NCBI GenBank assembly: GCA_030425205.1
Contig: JAUIAP010000034.1
Span: 1-64,000, forward strand
DNA length: 64,000 bases
Reading direction: 5' to 3'
Source of the DNA: Anaerolineae bacterium
GTDB taxonomy: Bacteria; Chloroflexota; Anaerolineae; Promineifilales; Promineifilaceae
Shown: in pieces, positions 50,359 through 58,193 of the stretch
Layout of the letters: each line of letters opens with the position of its first letter
How positions within the stretch are numbered: position 1 is the first letter of the stretch
Translations under genes and position numbers: made by a program
The notes under the pieces: generated by a model
Databases searched by the model: none
The model's input: only the letters and a program-made list of their open reading frames with translations
What the model was told of the DNA's origin: nothing

Positions 50359-51141
50359 TTACATTCTCTTTAGCACAAGAATGAGGTGATCGCCAACAGT
50401 TGGAATGCGTTCCGCGCAGGATGCATCAAGTTTTGCGAGGATTTTGAAGCGTTTGACAACCTGCTCTAAATAGCTGGGTGGCAGAAATGTTCCAAGCGAT
50501 TCAACGTGGGCAAGCGTGAAAGTCGGTGCAAAAACAGCTTGTATTTCGCGTAGCGATGGGTACCAGATGGGGATTTGGGCGTTTCCGATAGTTGCCATTG
50601 CGGGTTGACGGTAGCGACGGAAGGCGCGTGCGAACTCGCCATGTGCGGCATACCATGCCACTTCCCATGGACAGTGTTTGCCCATTGGGACGAGCACGAG
50701 GGTTCCATTCGGCCGAATACACCCACTCAACATCTCAACCAGCGGACGCAAATTTTCAATCGTGTTTAACCCACCAAAGTTGGAAAGCACACCATCAAAC
50801 TGCATCGAGAAATGGGGCGGTTGGGCGAGATCAAATTGAACGGTGTCGATAGCAGATTGCAGATGATGTTGTCGTGCTCGGCGGCGCGTTTGATGCAGCA
50901 TTTCGGCCGATCCATCCCCGCAGGTCATCCGCACCCCCCGTTGCGCCATCCAAACTGCGTCCACGCCCGTCCCACACGCTAACTCTAACCAATGTTCCCC
51001 CGCTTGACTTTGCTCTCTTAAGACGCGCCAAACTCGCTCGCGCAAGATCTTTCCTAAAGCGGTATCGCTAAAATCAGCATCATAGCTCTCTGCAAACGCA
51101 TCAAACGCCCCACTGTTCACTGCCAACGGATTACTGCTCAC
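50359..51141 (-). CDS. Class I SAM-dependent methyltransferase
   Basis: A 260-residue methyltransferase of the Methyltransf_11/25 kind. HWLELACGTGVDAVWMA is motif I, MTCGDGSAEMLHQTR the acidic motif, and FDGVLSNFGGLNTIE the motif II region. The C-terminal 80 residues (PPSYLEQVVKRF) match small-molecule or lipid methyltransferases. The GTG start at 51141 and the first residues (MSSNPLAVNSGAF) lie in a 7-bp repeat array, so the true start may be a little further in. It follows the radical SAM gene by 9 bp and probably works with it. Confidence 0.85.
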   Translation of the reverse strand: MSSNPLAVNSGAFDAFAESYDADFSDTALGKILRERVWRVLREQSQAGEHWLELACGTGVDAVWMAQRGVRMTCGDGSAEMLHQTRRRARQHHLQSAIDTVQFDLAQPPHFSMQFDGVLSNFGGLNTIENLRPLVEMLSGCIRPNGTLVLVPMGKHCPWEVAWYAAHGEFARAFRRYRQPAMATIGNAQIPIWYPSLREIQAVFAPTFTLAHVESLGTFLPPSYLEQVVKRFKILAKLDASCAERIPTVGDHLILVLKRM

Positions 51142-51147
51142 TGCTGC
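51113..51147. repeat. Heptanucleotide tandem repeat at a gene start
   Basis: CTGTTCA, CTGCCAA, CGGATTA, CTGCTCA and CTGCTGC are in 7-bp register. The array encodes the start codon and the first 10 residues of the minus-strand methyltransferase. Confidence 0.75.
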
Positions 51148-51150
51148 GAC

Positions 51151-52590
51151 CTACCATGCCTTCTGCGCCCGTTCTCGCGCAAACCAACCGCGCCCACTTG
51201 GATTGCCTTCACGTTCATGTTGCGTGAGCGTCATCCCAATTCGGCCGATCTTGCCATTTACCCAGAGCTTCCCCAATCGTTTCCAATCCCCCGAACCGCG
51301 CTCCTTATGGAAGTTGACCTCATTCACCATCCAGCGTGTGGCAAAATTGTAGAAGCGGGCAGAATATCGGCCGAAAACCCGATAGTCCCGATCGGTCATT
51401 GCATCCCACGCTTCATCCACATGCACATTAGCGGCAATCTTCTCGAAATACTTTGTCCCTTTGATCGGATATGCAACCGTCGTCAAGAATACGTCAGGAC
51501 TGGCCGCTTTAAGATGGTCAACCGTCGCCGCAATATCTGCAATCTGCTCACCGTCATACCCCAACATGATAAACGTGCCGACCTCAATCCCGCGCGCTTG
51601 CAACATTTTTGTCTTCTGCTGCACATCGGCCGCCTCGGTCCGGCGATCCATCGCCTCCAAAATGCGTTGTGATCCACTCTCTGCCCCAATCCACAAGCGG
51701 TAACAGCCCATCTCTGCCAGCGCATCGACAACTTTCTCGTTCAAGCGATCCGCACGACTGATACACTCAAATGGAATCCTAAGCCCGCGTCGCTTGAGCT
51801 CATCGCGCAGTTGCAGCGTCCAGCGTGGCACAATCGTAAACACGTCATCCGCAAACCACAGCAAATCAGGGTTGTAACGTTCCTTGATCCACGCTATTTC
51901 ATCGGCCACATCCTCGACAGATCGGCGGCGATGGGTGTGTCCAAAGACAGAATGACTACACCACTCACAAGTGTATGGGCAGCCACGCGCCGTAATCAGC
52001 GACACAGAGCTCTGGCCGTGATGTGTTTTCCACGTCTGTAAATAGCGGTCAAGCGGAATCGCCTCGCGGTCAGGCCATGGGCGTGAGGCAAGGTCTTTCT
52101 GGAGCGGGCGGGGCGGCGTGCGAAATGGTTTGCCGTCATGTACAAAGACAATCCCTTGAATGGTGTCGAGCTGCGTTAGGCCATGTCTTGCAAGATGTGG
52201 AATCAGCTCTGTTAACGTCTCCTCTCCTTCGCTTGCCACAATCACGTCCGCCCCGTGCGCGAGATATTCTTGAGCGTAATTGATCGGTTCCGGTCCGCCT
52301 AATATAACCGTCGCACCAACGGCTTGACACATCTCAACCATAGACAATACGTTAAACTTGGTCATCATCAGGCAATAGATGCCGACGACATGTGGTCTAT
52401 GCTCTGTTACATAGTTGCGAAATGCCGATAGCGATGCAAAGGTCATATCAAACAAATCGACGGAAAATTCGCGTTCCTTCAGGTATGAAGAGATATAGAG
52501 TAAACCCAACGGTGGGTATGGCTTCATAATCTGCTGTTCGTGCGCATCTTCTGCAATACAGTAGCCATGGGTGAGAAGAATATCTGACAT
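51151..52590 (-). CDS. B12-binding-domain radical SAM protein
   Basis: A 479-residue enzyme with an N-terminal cobalamin-binding-like domain (PYPPLGLLYISSYLKEREF, then VVGIYCLMMTKFNVLSM and VILGGPEP) and a radical SAM barrel with the 4Fe-4S motif RGCPYTCEWC. FECISRADRLNEKVVDALAEMGCYRLWIGAESGSQRILEAMDRR is the typical Elp3-like segment. Such proteins often methylate unreactive carbons or rearrange lipids; the substrate is unknown. The order radical SAM then methyltransferase, 9 bp apart, suggests one modification pathway. Confidence 0.9.
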   Translation of the reverse strand: MSDILLTHGYCIAEDAHEQQIMKPYPPLGLLYISSYLKEREFSVDLFDMTFASLSAFRNYVTEHRPHVVGIYCLMMTKFNVLSMVEMCQAVGATVILGGPEPINYAQEYLAHGADVIVASEGEETLTELIPHLARHGLTQLDTIQGIVFVHDGKPFRTPPRPLQKDLASRPWPDREAIPLDRYLQTWKTHHGQSSVSLITARGCPYTCEWCSHSVFGHTHRRRSVEDVADEIAWIKERYNPDLLWFADDVFTIVPRWTLQLRDELKRRGLRIPFECISRADRLNEKVVDALAEMGCYRLWIGAESGSQRILEAMDRRTEAADVQQKTKMLQARGIEVGTFIMLGYDGEQIADIAATVDHLKAASPDVFLTTVAYPIKGTKYFEKIAANVHVDEAWDAMTDRDYRVFGRYSARFYNFATRWMVNEVNFHKERGSGDWKRLGKLWVNGKIGRIGMTLTQHEREGNPSGRGWFARERAQKAW

Positions 52591-52715
52591 ATTGTAGAGG
52601 TTACCCCTAATTCAAATTCGGGCAATGAATTGAGTACAGGCGTCCAGCCTGTTAATGAATTGTAATGGTCTAATAGTTGATGTATCAACTTTATTTATCG
52701 CTAACGCAAAAAACG

Positions 52716-52721
52716 TATAAT
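52716..52721 (+). promoter_or_regulatory. -10 box of the ParB-like gene
   Basis: A perfect TATAAT lies 10 bases before the ATG at 52732, so the transcript should start at about 52728 with a leader of only a few bases. An in-frame ATG at 52720 lies inside this box and cannot be the start of a transcript made from it. The stretch 52591-52715 also has the hairpin ACAGGC/GCCTGT (52636-52652). Confidence 0.6.
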
Positions 52722-52731
52722 GGAACCGATT

Positions 52732-53667
52732 ATGTTGACATCAAATGAGCAAACACGAGCGCGAGTCGATGCGACGCGCAATTTTGAAAAAGCAAGACGA
52801 CAGGCGTTGGTGCAGGAAATTTCTGCAAAGGTGACGGGTCGCAATAATCGCTTGATGCCATTTGAAGCGATTCGAGCCGAACTGCGTTTGCAAAATCCAC
52901 TGTATCGCGGGACGCGCGAGATTCCAATCGCTAAAATAATCGGTTCTGTCGGCCGATATGACGACTTCAACCGCCAGTTTCTCCCACTGACAGAGAGTAT
53001 GCGTGAACGGTGGGTTGGGGTGGAAACGCTTGCCGTCTCATCAACAGGCTGGCCGCCCATAGACGTCTATCAGGTCGGTGATGCCTATTTTGTGCGCGAT
53101 GGTAACCATCGGACTGCCGTTGCACGCAGCATGGGATTGCCAACAATCGAAGCACATATTTGGGAGTTCCCAGAAGATGTCGAGATTGCCTCATCCGATC
53201 ATCTCGATGAAGCCCTCATTCGTATTGGGGCCAACTATTTCGAGCAGAGAACCCAACTTCGTGAGCTAATTCCAGAGGCCGACATTCGCTTTACGGCACC
53301 CGGTCGCTATAGTGAGCTGTTGGCACAAATTGAGCGTCTGCGTGAGCAATTGAGCGAAATTGATGACCAGCCAATCAGCTATGCGGAGGCGGTAGAAAAT
53401 TGGTATACGCTGATCTATCTACCAACGATTCAAATCATTCATGAAGGTGGCTTGATCGAAAATTTCCCACGACGGACACAAGCTGATCTGTTTGTTTGGC
53501 TCTCGCGCCACCGCGATCAACTCGGTGAAGCGTTCTCTGATTACGACAACCTCGTTGATCTAGCACGTGCGCTGGTTGAGCGTTATAAAGAGACAGGGTT
53601 TGCCCGCACGACGCGGCAAGTGCGAAATTTACTCGGTGCAGACGAATTGCCGCCACTTGTCGAATAG
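52732..53667 (+). CDS. ParB/sulfiredoxin-fold domain protein
   Basis: A 311-residue protein of uncertain function. Residues about 55-140 resemble the ParB N-terminal fold: IPIAKIIGSVGRYDDFNR, then IDVYQVGDAYFVRDGNHRTAVARSMG, where GNHR replaces the usual GHRR box. The rest is helical; FPRRTQADLFVWLSRHRDQLGE recalls DUF4032-type proteins, which I offer only as a possibility. No helix-turn-helix of partition ParB is seen and no parA is adjacent, so a role in chromosome segregation is not supported. The start behind TATAAT suggests a leaderless mRNA. Confidence 0.6.
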   Translation: MLTSNEQTRARVDATRNFEKARRQALVQEISAKVTGRNNRLMPFEAIRAELRLQNPLYRGTREIPIAKIIGSVGRYDDFNRQFLPLTESMRERWVGVETLAVSSTGWPPIDVYQVGDAYFVRDGNHRTAVARSMGLPTIEAHIWEFPEDVEIASSDHLDEALIRIGANYFEQRTQLRELIPEADIRFTAPGRYSELLAQIERLREQLSEIDDQPISYAEAVENWYTLIYLPTIQIIHEGGLIENFPRRTQADLFVWLSRHRDQLGEAFSDYDNLVDLARALVERYKETGFARTTRQVRNLLGADELPPLVE

Positions 53668-53740
53668 GGCGAAATCCAAAAAGTAATGTCCTTGTAATTG
53701 CGCCCGTTAGTTCGTAGTGCGTGGCACATCTCCAGTTCAC

Positions 53741-53761
53741 GCACCACGCATCACGCACCAC
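53741..53761. repeat. Heptanucleotide tandem repeat (GCAYCAC type)
   Basis: GCACCAC, GCATCAC and GCACCAC are in register, between the ParB-like and asparaginase genes. The same family is seen at 5348-5371 and 16286-16338. Confidence 0.8.
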
Positions 53762-53764
53762 TCT

Positions 53765-53844
53765 TGTAAGCCTTGAAAAACCGAGTTTCTGGCAGAAACT
53801 CGGTTTTCGAAGGTCGAAAAAGTTGTTCTAAGAATTGATATTAG
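53765..53844. repeat. Short copy of the MITE-like inverted repeat
   Basis: TGAAAAACCGAGTTTCTG (53774-53791) and CAGAAACTCGGTTTTCGA (53793-53810) form a nearly perfect hairpin. Left flank GTAAGCC and right flank GTCGAA...AGAATTGATATTAG match the longer copy at 7189-7417. The right end reaches into the asparaginase stop codon (TTA, 53841-53843). The hairpin may also end asparaginase transcription. Confidence 0.7.
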
Positions 53845-54332
53845 TACGCCGCTTCAATTTCCTCGAAGCGATTGTCTTCCACATTTTTGCGCGTTGTCAA
53901 CGGATCGAAAATCTGCCCATTCATTGCGACATAAACGCCCGCAGGCAAGAGCTGTAACGCCGCAATTGCATAACCGATATTGAAGATCGCATCGGTTATG
54001 CGGAAACGGGCGGGTTGCATCGAACCAACGAGCACAATCGTCTTGTCTCCTACATCCCCCAATGCACGCGCCGTGTCAACCATCGTGTCTGTGCCGTGGG
54101 TGATGAGCGCCTTATCGCAATCGTCGTTCATAATCGTCTCGACAATTAAGGCGCGGTCCGCATCAGTCATGTCGAGGCTATCCTTTTGCATAATCGGCCG
54201 AACTTCATACTCAAAAACAACATTCGCATCATCCAAAAGATGCCCAATCTGCGGCGCACCCACCTCAAACGCACTTTTTGAGTCAAAGTAGATTTTGTCA
54301 ATTGTGCCACCAGTCGTAAAAATCTTGATCAT
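53841..54332 (-). CDS. One-domain asparaginase family protein
   Basis: A 163-residue protein equal to the N-terminal domain of type I/II L-asparaginases. The two catalytic Thr motifs are present: FTTGGTIDKIY near the start and LITHGTDTMVDTARAL near residue 80. The C-terminal domain of usual asparaginases (about 330 residues) is missing, as in other short members of the family, so it is probably a complete gene and not a fragment. Asparagine hydrolysis is plausible but the substrate is unproven. GGAGAAG precedes the ATG. A 52-residue frame lies 11 bp upstream on the same strand. Confidence 0.8.
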   Translation of the reverse strand: MIKIFTTGGTIDKIYFDSKSAFEVGAPQIGHLLDDANVVFEYEVRPIMQKDSLDMTDADRALIVETIMNDDCDKALITHGTDTMVDTARALGDVGDKTIVLVGSMQPARFRITDAIFNIGYAIAALQLLPAGVYVAMNGQIFDPLTTRKNVEDNRFEEIEAAY

Positions 54333-54343
54333 TTCTTCTCCTT

Positions 54344-54502
54344 TTAGTTGCCGACAATTCTACCCGACAATGGTAAATCGTGGCTCATTGACCTCTTCGG
54401 CAAAAACAACTCTGATTCAGATCGCGTCCACTCGTCGCCGTCCACGCCAAAGGCAAGGCCGTGTTCCTGAAAGAGCGTCGTCGGGCCAATAGAGTCAAGC
54501 AT
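54344..54502 (-). CDS. Putative 52-residue protein upstream of the asparaginase
   Basis: The frame reads MLDSIGPTTLFQEHGLAFGV, goes on through DGDEWTRSESELFLPKRSM and ends DLPLSGRIVGN. Its stop codon lies just before the asparaginase ribosome binding site (TAAAAGGAG), and its residue composition looks coding. I recognise no family. It could be a small standalone gene or the end of a decayed one. The rest of the 54333-54635 gap, on the plus side, holds nothing else I can support. Confidence 0.45.
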   Translation of the reverse strand: MLDSIGPTTLFQEHGLAFGVDGDEWTRSESELFLPKRSMSHDLPLSGRIVGN

Positions 54503-54635
54503 AGTGAATCGCTGCGGGGTTGACTATCGAAATGTTGCTCAAAATCGAACGGTTGCCCGCCTACTTACCTGTCCCACTATTCAACTTGGGCAAGAACAGC
54601 CGCAATTCGATCCGCGTTATGCTATGATCGCGAGA

Positions 54636-55745
54636 ATGATTTATGTTGATGTCAGCGCGGCCGTGCATAGCCGCGCAGGGTTAGGGCGGTATAGTGAGCG
54701 CGTGGCATTGGAAGTGGGCAAAATTCGGCCGATTTCTCTGTTCTATAATCGCGGTGCGGATGGTAATCTACCGACCTCGCTAACCCATTTCTCCAAACGT
54801 TCGGTCAATTTAGGCTATAAACCATGGCGCATGTTCGTGCTGATGGCGCACCTGTCGCGGGTTGGCTTCAATCGTTTGTTGCCAGAGGTCAGCCTCTTTC
54901 ACAGCACGGAACATCTGCTAATGCCCGTGCGCGGCGTGCCAACCGTGTTGACCGTGCACGATTTGATCTTTAATCTCTTTCCCGAATATCACAAAAAGCT
55001 CAACTACTGGTTTCTCAACTGGGCTGTCCCGATCTTCTGTGAACGCGCCACGCACATCATCGCCGTTTCCGAGGCGACCAAGCGAGATGTCGTTCAACAT
55101 TATGGCATTGCGCCGGACAAAATAACGGTCGTCTACGAAGCTGCATCCGACATCTTTCAACCGCCAACCCGCGAAGAAATCGCGCACGTGCGTGTCAAAT
55201 ATCAGTTGCCGGAGCAGTTCTTGCTGCACCTTTCGACGATTGAGCCGCGCAAGAATATCGGCCGATTATTAGACACTCTGCAAATTCTGCGGCGCGATTT
55301 TCCCAGCCTGAAACTGCTACTCGTTGGCAGCAAGGGGTGGCTCTATGACGACCTCTTTGCCCGAATCGAGCGCGAAAATCTGCAAGACGTTGTTCTGTCA
55401 CCCGGCTGGATTCCCGACAAAGATTTGCCAGCTGTGTTGGCGGCCGCCTCATTAGGTGTGCAACCCAGTTTATATGAGGGGTTTGGGCTGCCTATTTTGG
55501 AACACATGGCGAGTGGACAGGTGGTCGCCGCGAGTCATGTAGCAAGCCATCCAGAAGTCGGCGGGGATGCAGCCGTCTATTTCGATCCTGAGAGTGTCGC
55601 TGAAATGGTGGAGCAAATCGGCCGAATTCTCGCCTCACCCGACGAATACGCCCACCGCCGACAACTTAGCCTCGCGCAAGCCGCCCAATTTAGCTGGCAG
55701 CGCACCGCGCGCGAGACAATTGCCGTTTATGACAAAATCAGCTAA
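54636..55745 (+). CDS. GT4 family glycosyltransferase
   Basis: A 369-residue GT-B enzyme. MIYVDVSAAVHSRAGLGRYSERVA is the acceptor-lobe start, VLTVHDLIFNLFPEYHKKLNYWF follows, FLLHLSTIEPRKNIGRLLDTL opens the donor lobe and PSLYEGFGLPILEHMASGQVV carries the acidic pair (here E and E in YEGFGLPILE). It resembles the GT4 enzyme at 37189 more than the others. The ATG at 54636 is chosen; 44 upstream in-frame codons lack GT4 features. A weak TATGAT lies 8 bases before it. The DUF2723 gene follows by 31 bp. Confidence 0.9.
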   Translation: MIYVDVSAAVHSRAGLGRYSERVALEVGKIRPISLFYNRGADGNLPTSLTHFSKRSVNLGYKPWRMFVLMAHLSRVGFNRLLPEVSLFHSTEHLLMPVRGVPTVLTVHDLIFNLFPEYHKKLNYWFLNWAVPIFCERATHIIAVSEATKRDVVQHYGIAPDKITVVYEAASDIFQPPTREEIAHVRVKYQLPEQFLLHLSTIEPRKNIGRLLDTLQILRRDFPSLKLLLVGSKGWLYDDLFARIERENLQDVVLSPGWIPDKDLPAVLAAASLGVQPSLYEGFGLPILEHMASGQVVAASHVASHPEVGGDAAVYFDPESVAEMVEQIGRILASPDEYAHRRQLSLAQAAQFSWQRTARETIAVYDKIS

Positions 55746-55753
55746 TCGCGAGA

Positions 55754-55767
55754 CAGTGAACAGTAAA
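55754..55767. repeat. Heptanucleotide tandem repeat, two units
   Basis: CAGTGAA and CAGTAAA, then CAGAAG, sit between the GT4 stop codon and the DUF2723 start. If translation starts at the upstream ATG or GTG the array encodes TVNSKQ. Confidence 0.65.
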
Positions 55768-55776
55768 CAGAAGTTC

Positions 55777-58185
55777 ATGCTGTATATTGCCTATAGCCTA
55801 CTGCTCATTGTTCCCCTTCTCTACTGGTTCACTTTGGCTCACACGCCCGTGCTCGGTGATCCAACCGAATACACCTTTGTCGCGCACGTGCTTGGCGTCG
55901 CGCATCCACCCGGCTATGCGTTTATGACGCTGGTGAGCAAACTATTTCAGACGGTGATTCCACTGGGAACAATCGCATGGCGCACGCATCTGGTGGCATT
56001 AACGGCGGGGACGGTGGGCGTGCTGTGTGTGTTTGGGATAGTGAAATCTGTTGCTCCAAACTATTTAGAGGGCAGGGGGCGATTAATTCTTGCTGCATTG
56101 GCCGCGTTAACAGTCGCGGTCGGCGCGAACTATTGGCAGCATAGCATTCACGCCAATCCGCATATTATTACAGCAGCGTTTATTGCGTTTGATTTATTCG
56201 TGCTGACCAAGTGGTATGTTACTGGCGGTAGGTTGCAAGGTGCGTCAGGCGGACAGTTCGCCAGTCAAAACCGCTGGCTATATGCGTTTTGTCTGTCGGC
56301 GGGATTGGGGGTCACCCACCATCCATTGACGGTATTTGTATTACCCGCGTGCGTCGTGTTTATCTTGGTTGTGCACCCACGCATTTTGTTACAGTGGAAA
56401 ACTCTACTGACGGGAACGCTGTTTGTCGCGCTTGGGATGGTGGTTTGGGCATATTTTCCCTTGCGCGCCACGGCCTTGGAAGGGACGCAATTCCCCAGCG
56501 ATATGAACACGTGGGAAGGCTTTCTCAACATCATTTTGGCCCTGCGACTGCGCGAGAATCTGGACAACTTTAACAAGTTTGGTGCTGCCGATCAGTGGGA
56601 TCGGCTGCGGGTGTTTATCTCACTGTTGCGCGTGCAATATGTTTGGCCCGTCAGCCTATTGTCATTGGTTGGCATTGGCTGGATGGCTAGACAGAAGCAA
56701 CGGCGGCCGCTGTTACTCCTGTATGCCCTCGCCTTTGTCTGCATCTACGCCTTTGTGATGAACACGGTGCAGGATGTGATGGCCTACTTGCTGTCGTTGT
56801 TTTTGATTGTGGGCGTGTTTGCGGGGTTCGGAATGCTTGCGGTTAGAGAAGCCCTTGCCTCTTCCTCTTTTCCCTCAAACAGATTTGGTCATGGGATGGT
56901 TCAGGAATCCATGCTTCTTGCCGCATTGCTCATCCTGCCCCTTTGGAACATTGTCCAAAACTTACCCGCTATTTCACTGCGCAACTACAGTGAAGGGAGC
57001 GAGTATGTCGCGGCGGTGCGCGAGCAGTTCGCGGGGAAAGGGGAAGGGGCTGCGCTGCTCAATCAGTGGGAGGTGATGACGCCGCTGTGGTATGCGCGAG
57101 ATGTTGAAGGGGAGTGGTTTGATGAGGCGGATGTTCGGCCGATTTGGGTCTCTTCTACCTCGCCATGGCTCGACCTCGTTTTCCAAAACCTGCCAGCAGG
57201 CCCCGTCTATCTGAATCGTTTTGAACGCTCCATCTTTGACGCTGGGTTCCGCCTTCGTCCACGCGGTGATTTATGGCAGGTGGTTGAACCCGGTGATGAG
57301 ACAATTCCTCCTGAACTGACGCGTGTTAATTTAGTCGGCGAGGGGATCGAATTGGTCGGCTATCATTTGGATAATCCACACTCAAACGGATTCTATGCGC
57401 TTCCCCAAGACAAGCTAACGCTCACATTGGCGATGCGCGTACAAGAGGCGACCGATGCTATTTTTATGCCCGTCCTTGTCATTGATGAGTTAGAGATCGC
57501 GTTCACGACCGACAGCCATCTCTTGAGCAATCAATGGTTGCCCAACGAAGTGATCGTCGAACAGTTCACGTTCACTATCCCACCAATTCGCTCTGGCTAT
57601 CGTGGCGGTCAAGCGCGGGTGAAATTACACAACTTGACAACCGATACAGATAGTGGCATTGATACAGTCGTTGGCGAAGTGACCTATGGTGACCTGTTGT
57701 TCTCTGGGGCGCGCGTCGCAAATCTGTTGGCAAACTTTCGACAGCGCGTCGGATTGGCGGGAGCGACAGTGCGGCAGGGGTGGGATGTGCGGCGTGATGT
57801 TTGGGGGAACGATGATCCGTTGCACGTCAAAAATGGCGAGACAGTACATATTGGACTAAATTGGCGAGTTTTGGCGAAGCCAGAGGAAAGCTATACCGTT
57901 TTTGTGCATCTGATCGATGCGGCAAATCGGCCGATAATCGACTCCCTCGATTACACACCACTCGGAGGCGCGTCCCCCTCACACCTCTGGATACCAAAAT
58001 GGCTGCCCGGTCAAAAGCTATACGATCCCTATCAAATGCATATCGCTGACATTCCGCCCGGCGAATACTATATCGAAGTGGGACTCTATGAGCAGTTCAC
58101 CAATCGACGGCTGATGATCTATGACGCCAACGGTAACGCGAACAGTGACCGAATTATATTGGGGAAGGTCGTTGTTGAGCCGTAG
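55777..58185 (+). CDS. DUF2723-type polytopic membrane protein
   Basis: An 802-residue protein with about ten hydrophobic helices in the first 420 residues, then a large external part. PVLGDPTEYTFVAHVLGVAHPPGYAFMTLVSKLF is the DUF2723 signature, a GT-C-like fold probably acting on lipid-linked sugars. The C-terminal 380 residues contain beta-rich domains (LVGEGIELVGYHLDN, then VHIGLNWRVLAKPEESYTVFVHLID) typical of Chloroflexota membrane glycosyltransferases. ATG at 55777 is used; in-frame ATG at 55732 and GTG at 55756 are alternatives within the repeat. It is convergent with trhO, 8 bp apart. Confidence 0.8.
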   Translation: MLYIAYSLLLIVPLLYWFTLAHTPVLGDPTEYTFVAHVLGVAHPPGYAFMTLVSKLFQTVIPLGTIAWRTHLVALTAGTVGVLCVFGIVKSVAPNYLEGRGRLILAALAALTVAVGANYWQHSIHANPHIITAAFIAFDLFVLTKWYVTGGRLQGASGGQFASQNRWLYAFCLSAGLGVTHHPLTVFVLPACVVFILVVHPRILLQWKTLLTGTLFVALGMVVWAYFPLRATALEGTQFPSDMNTWEGFLNIILALRLRENLDNFNKFGAADQWDRLRVFISLLRVQYVWPVSLLSLVGIGWMARQKQRRPLLLLYALAFVCIYAFVMNTVQDVMAYLLSLFLIVGVFAGFGMLAVREALASSSFPSNRFGHGMVQESMLLAALLILPLWNIVQNLPAISLRNYSEGSEYVAAVREQFAGKGEGAALLNQWEVMTPLWYARDVEGEWFDEADVRPIWVSSTSPWLDLVFQNLPAGPVYLNRFERSIFDAGFRLRPRGDLWQVVEPGDETIPPELTRVNLVGEGIELVGYHLDNPHSNGFYALPQDKLTLTLAMRVQEATDAIFMPVLVIDELEIAFTTDSHLLSNQWLPNEVIVEQFTFTIPPIRSGYRGGQARVKLHNLTTDTDSGIDTVVGEVTYGDLLFSGARVANLLANFRQRVGLAGATVRQGWDVRRDVWGNDDPLHVKNGETVHIGLNWRVLAKPEESYTVFVHLIDAANRPIIDSLDYTPLGGASPSHLWIPKWLPGQKLYDPYQMHIADIPPGEYYIEVGLYEQFTNRRLMIYDANGNANSDRIILGKVVVEP

Positions 58186-58193
58186 TCGCTCTG

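Noticed and set aside
52720..52731. ATG at 52720 as start of the ParB-like gene
   Set aside because: It lies inside the TATAAT promoter box, so a transcript from that promoter cannot contain it.
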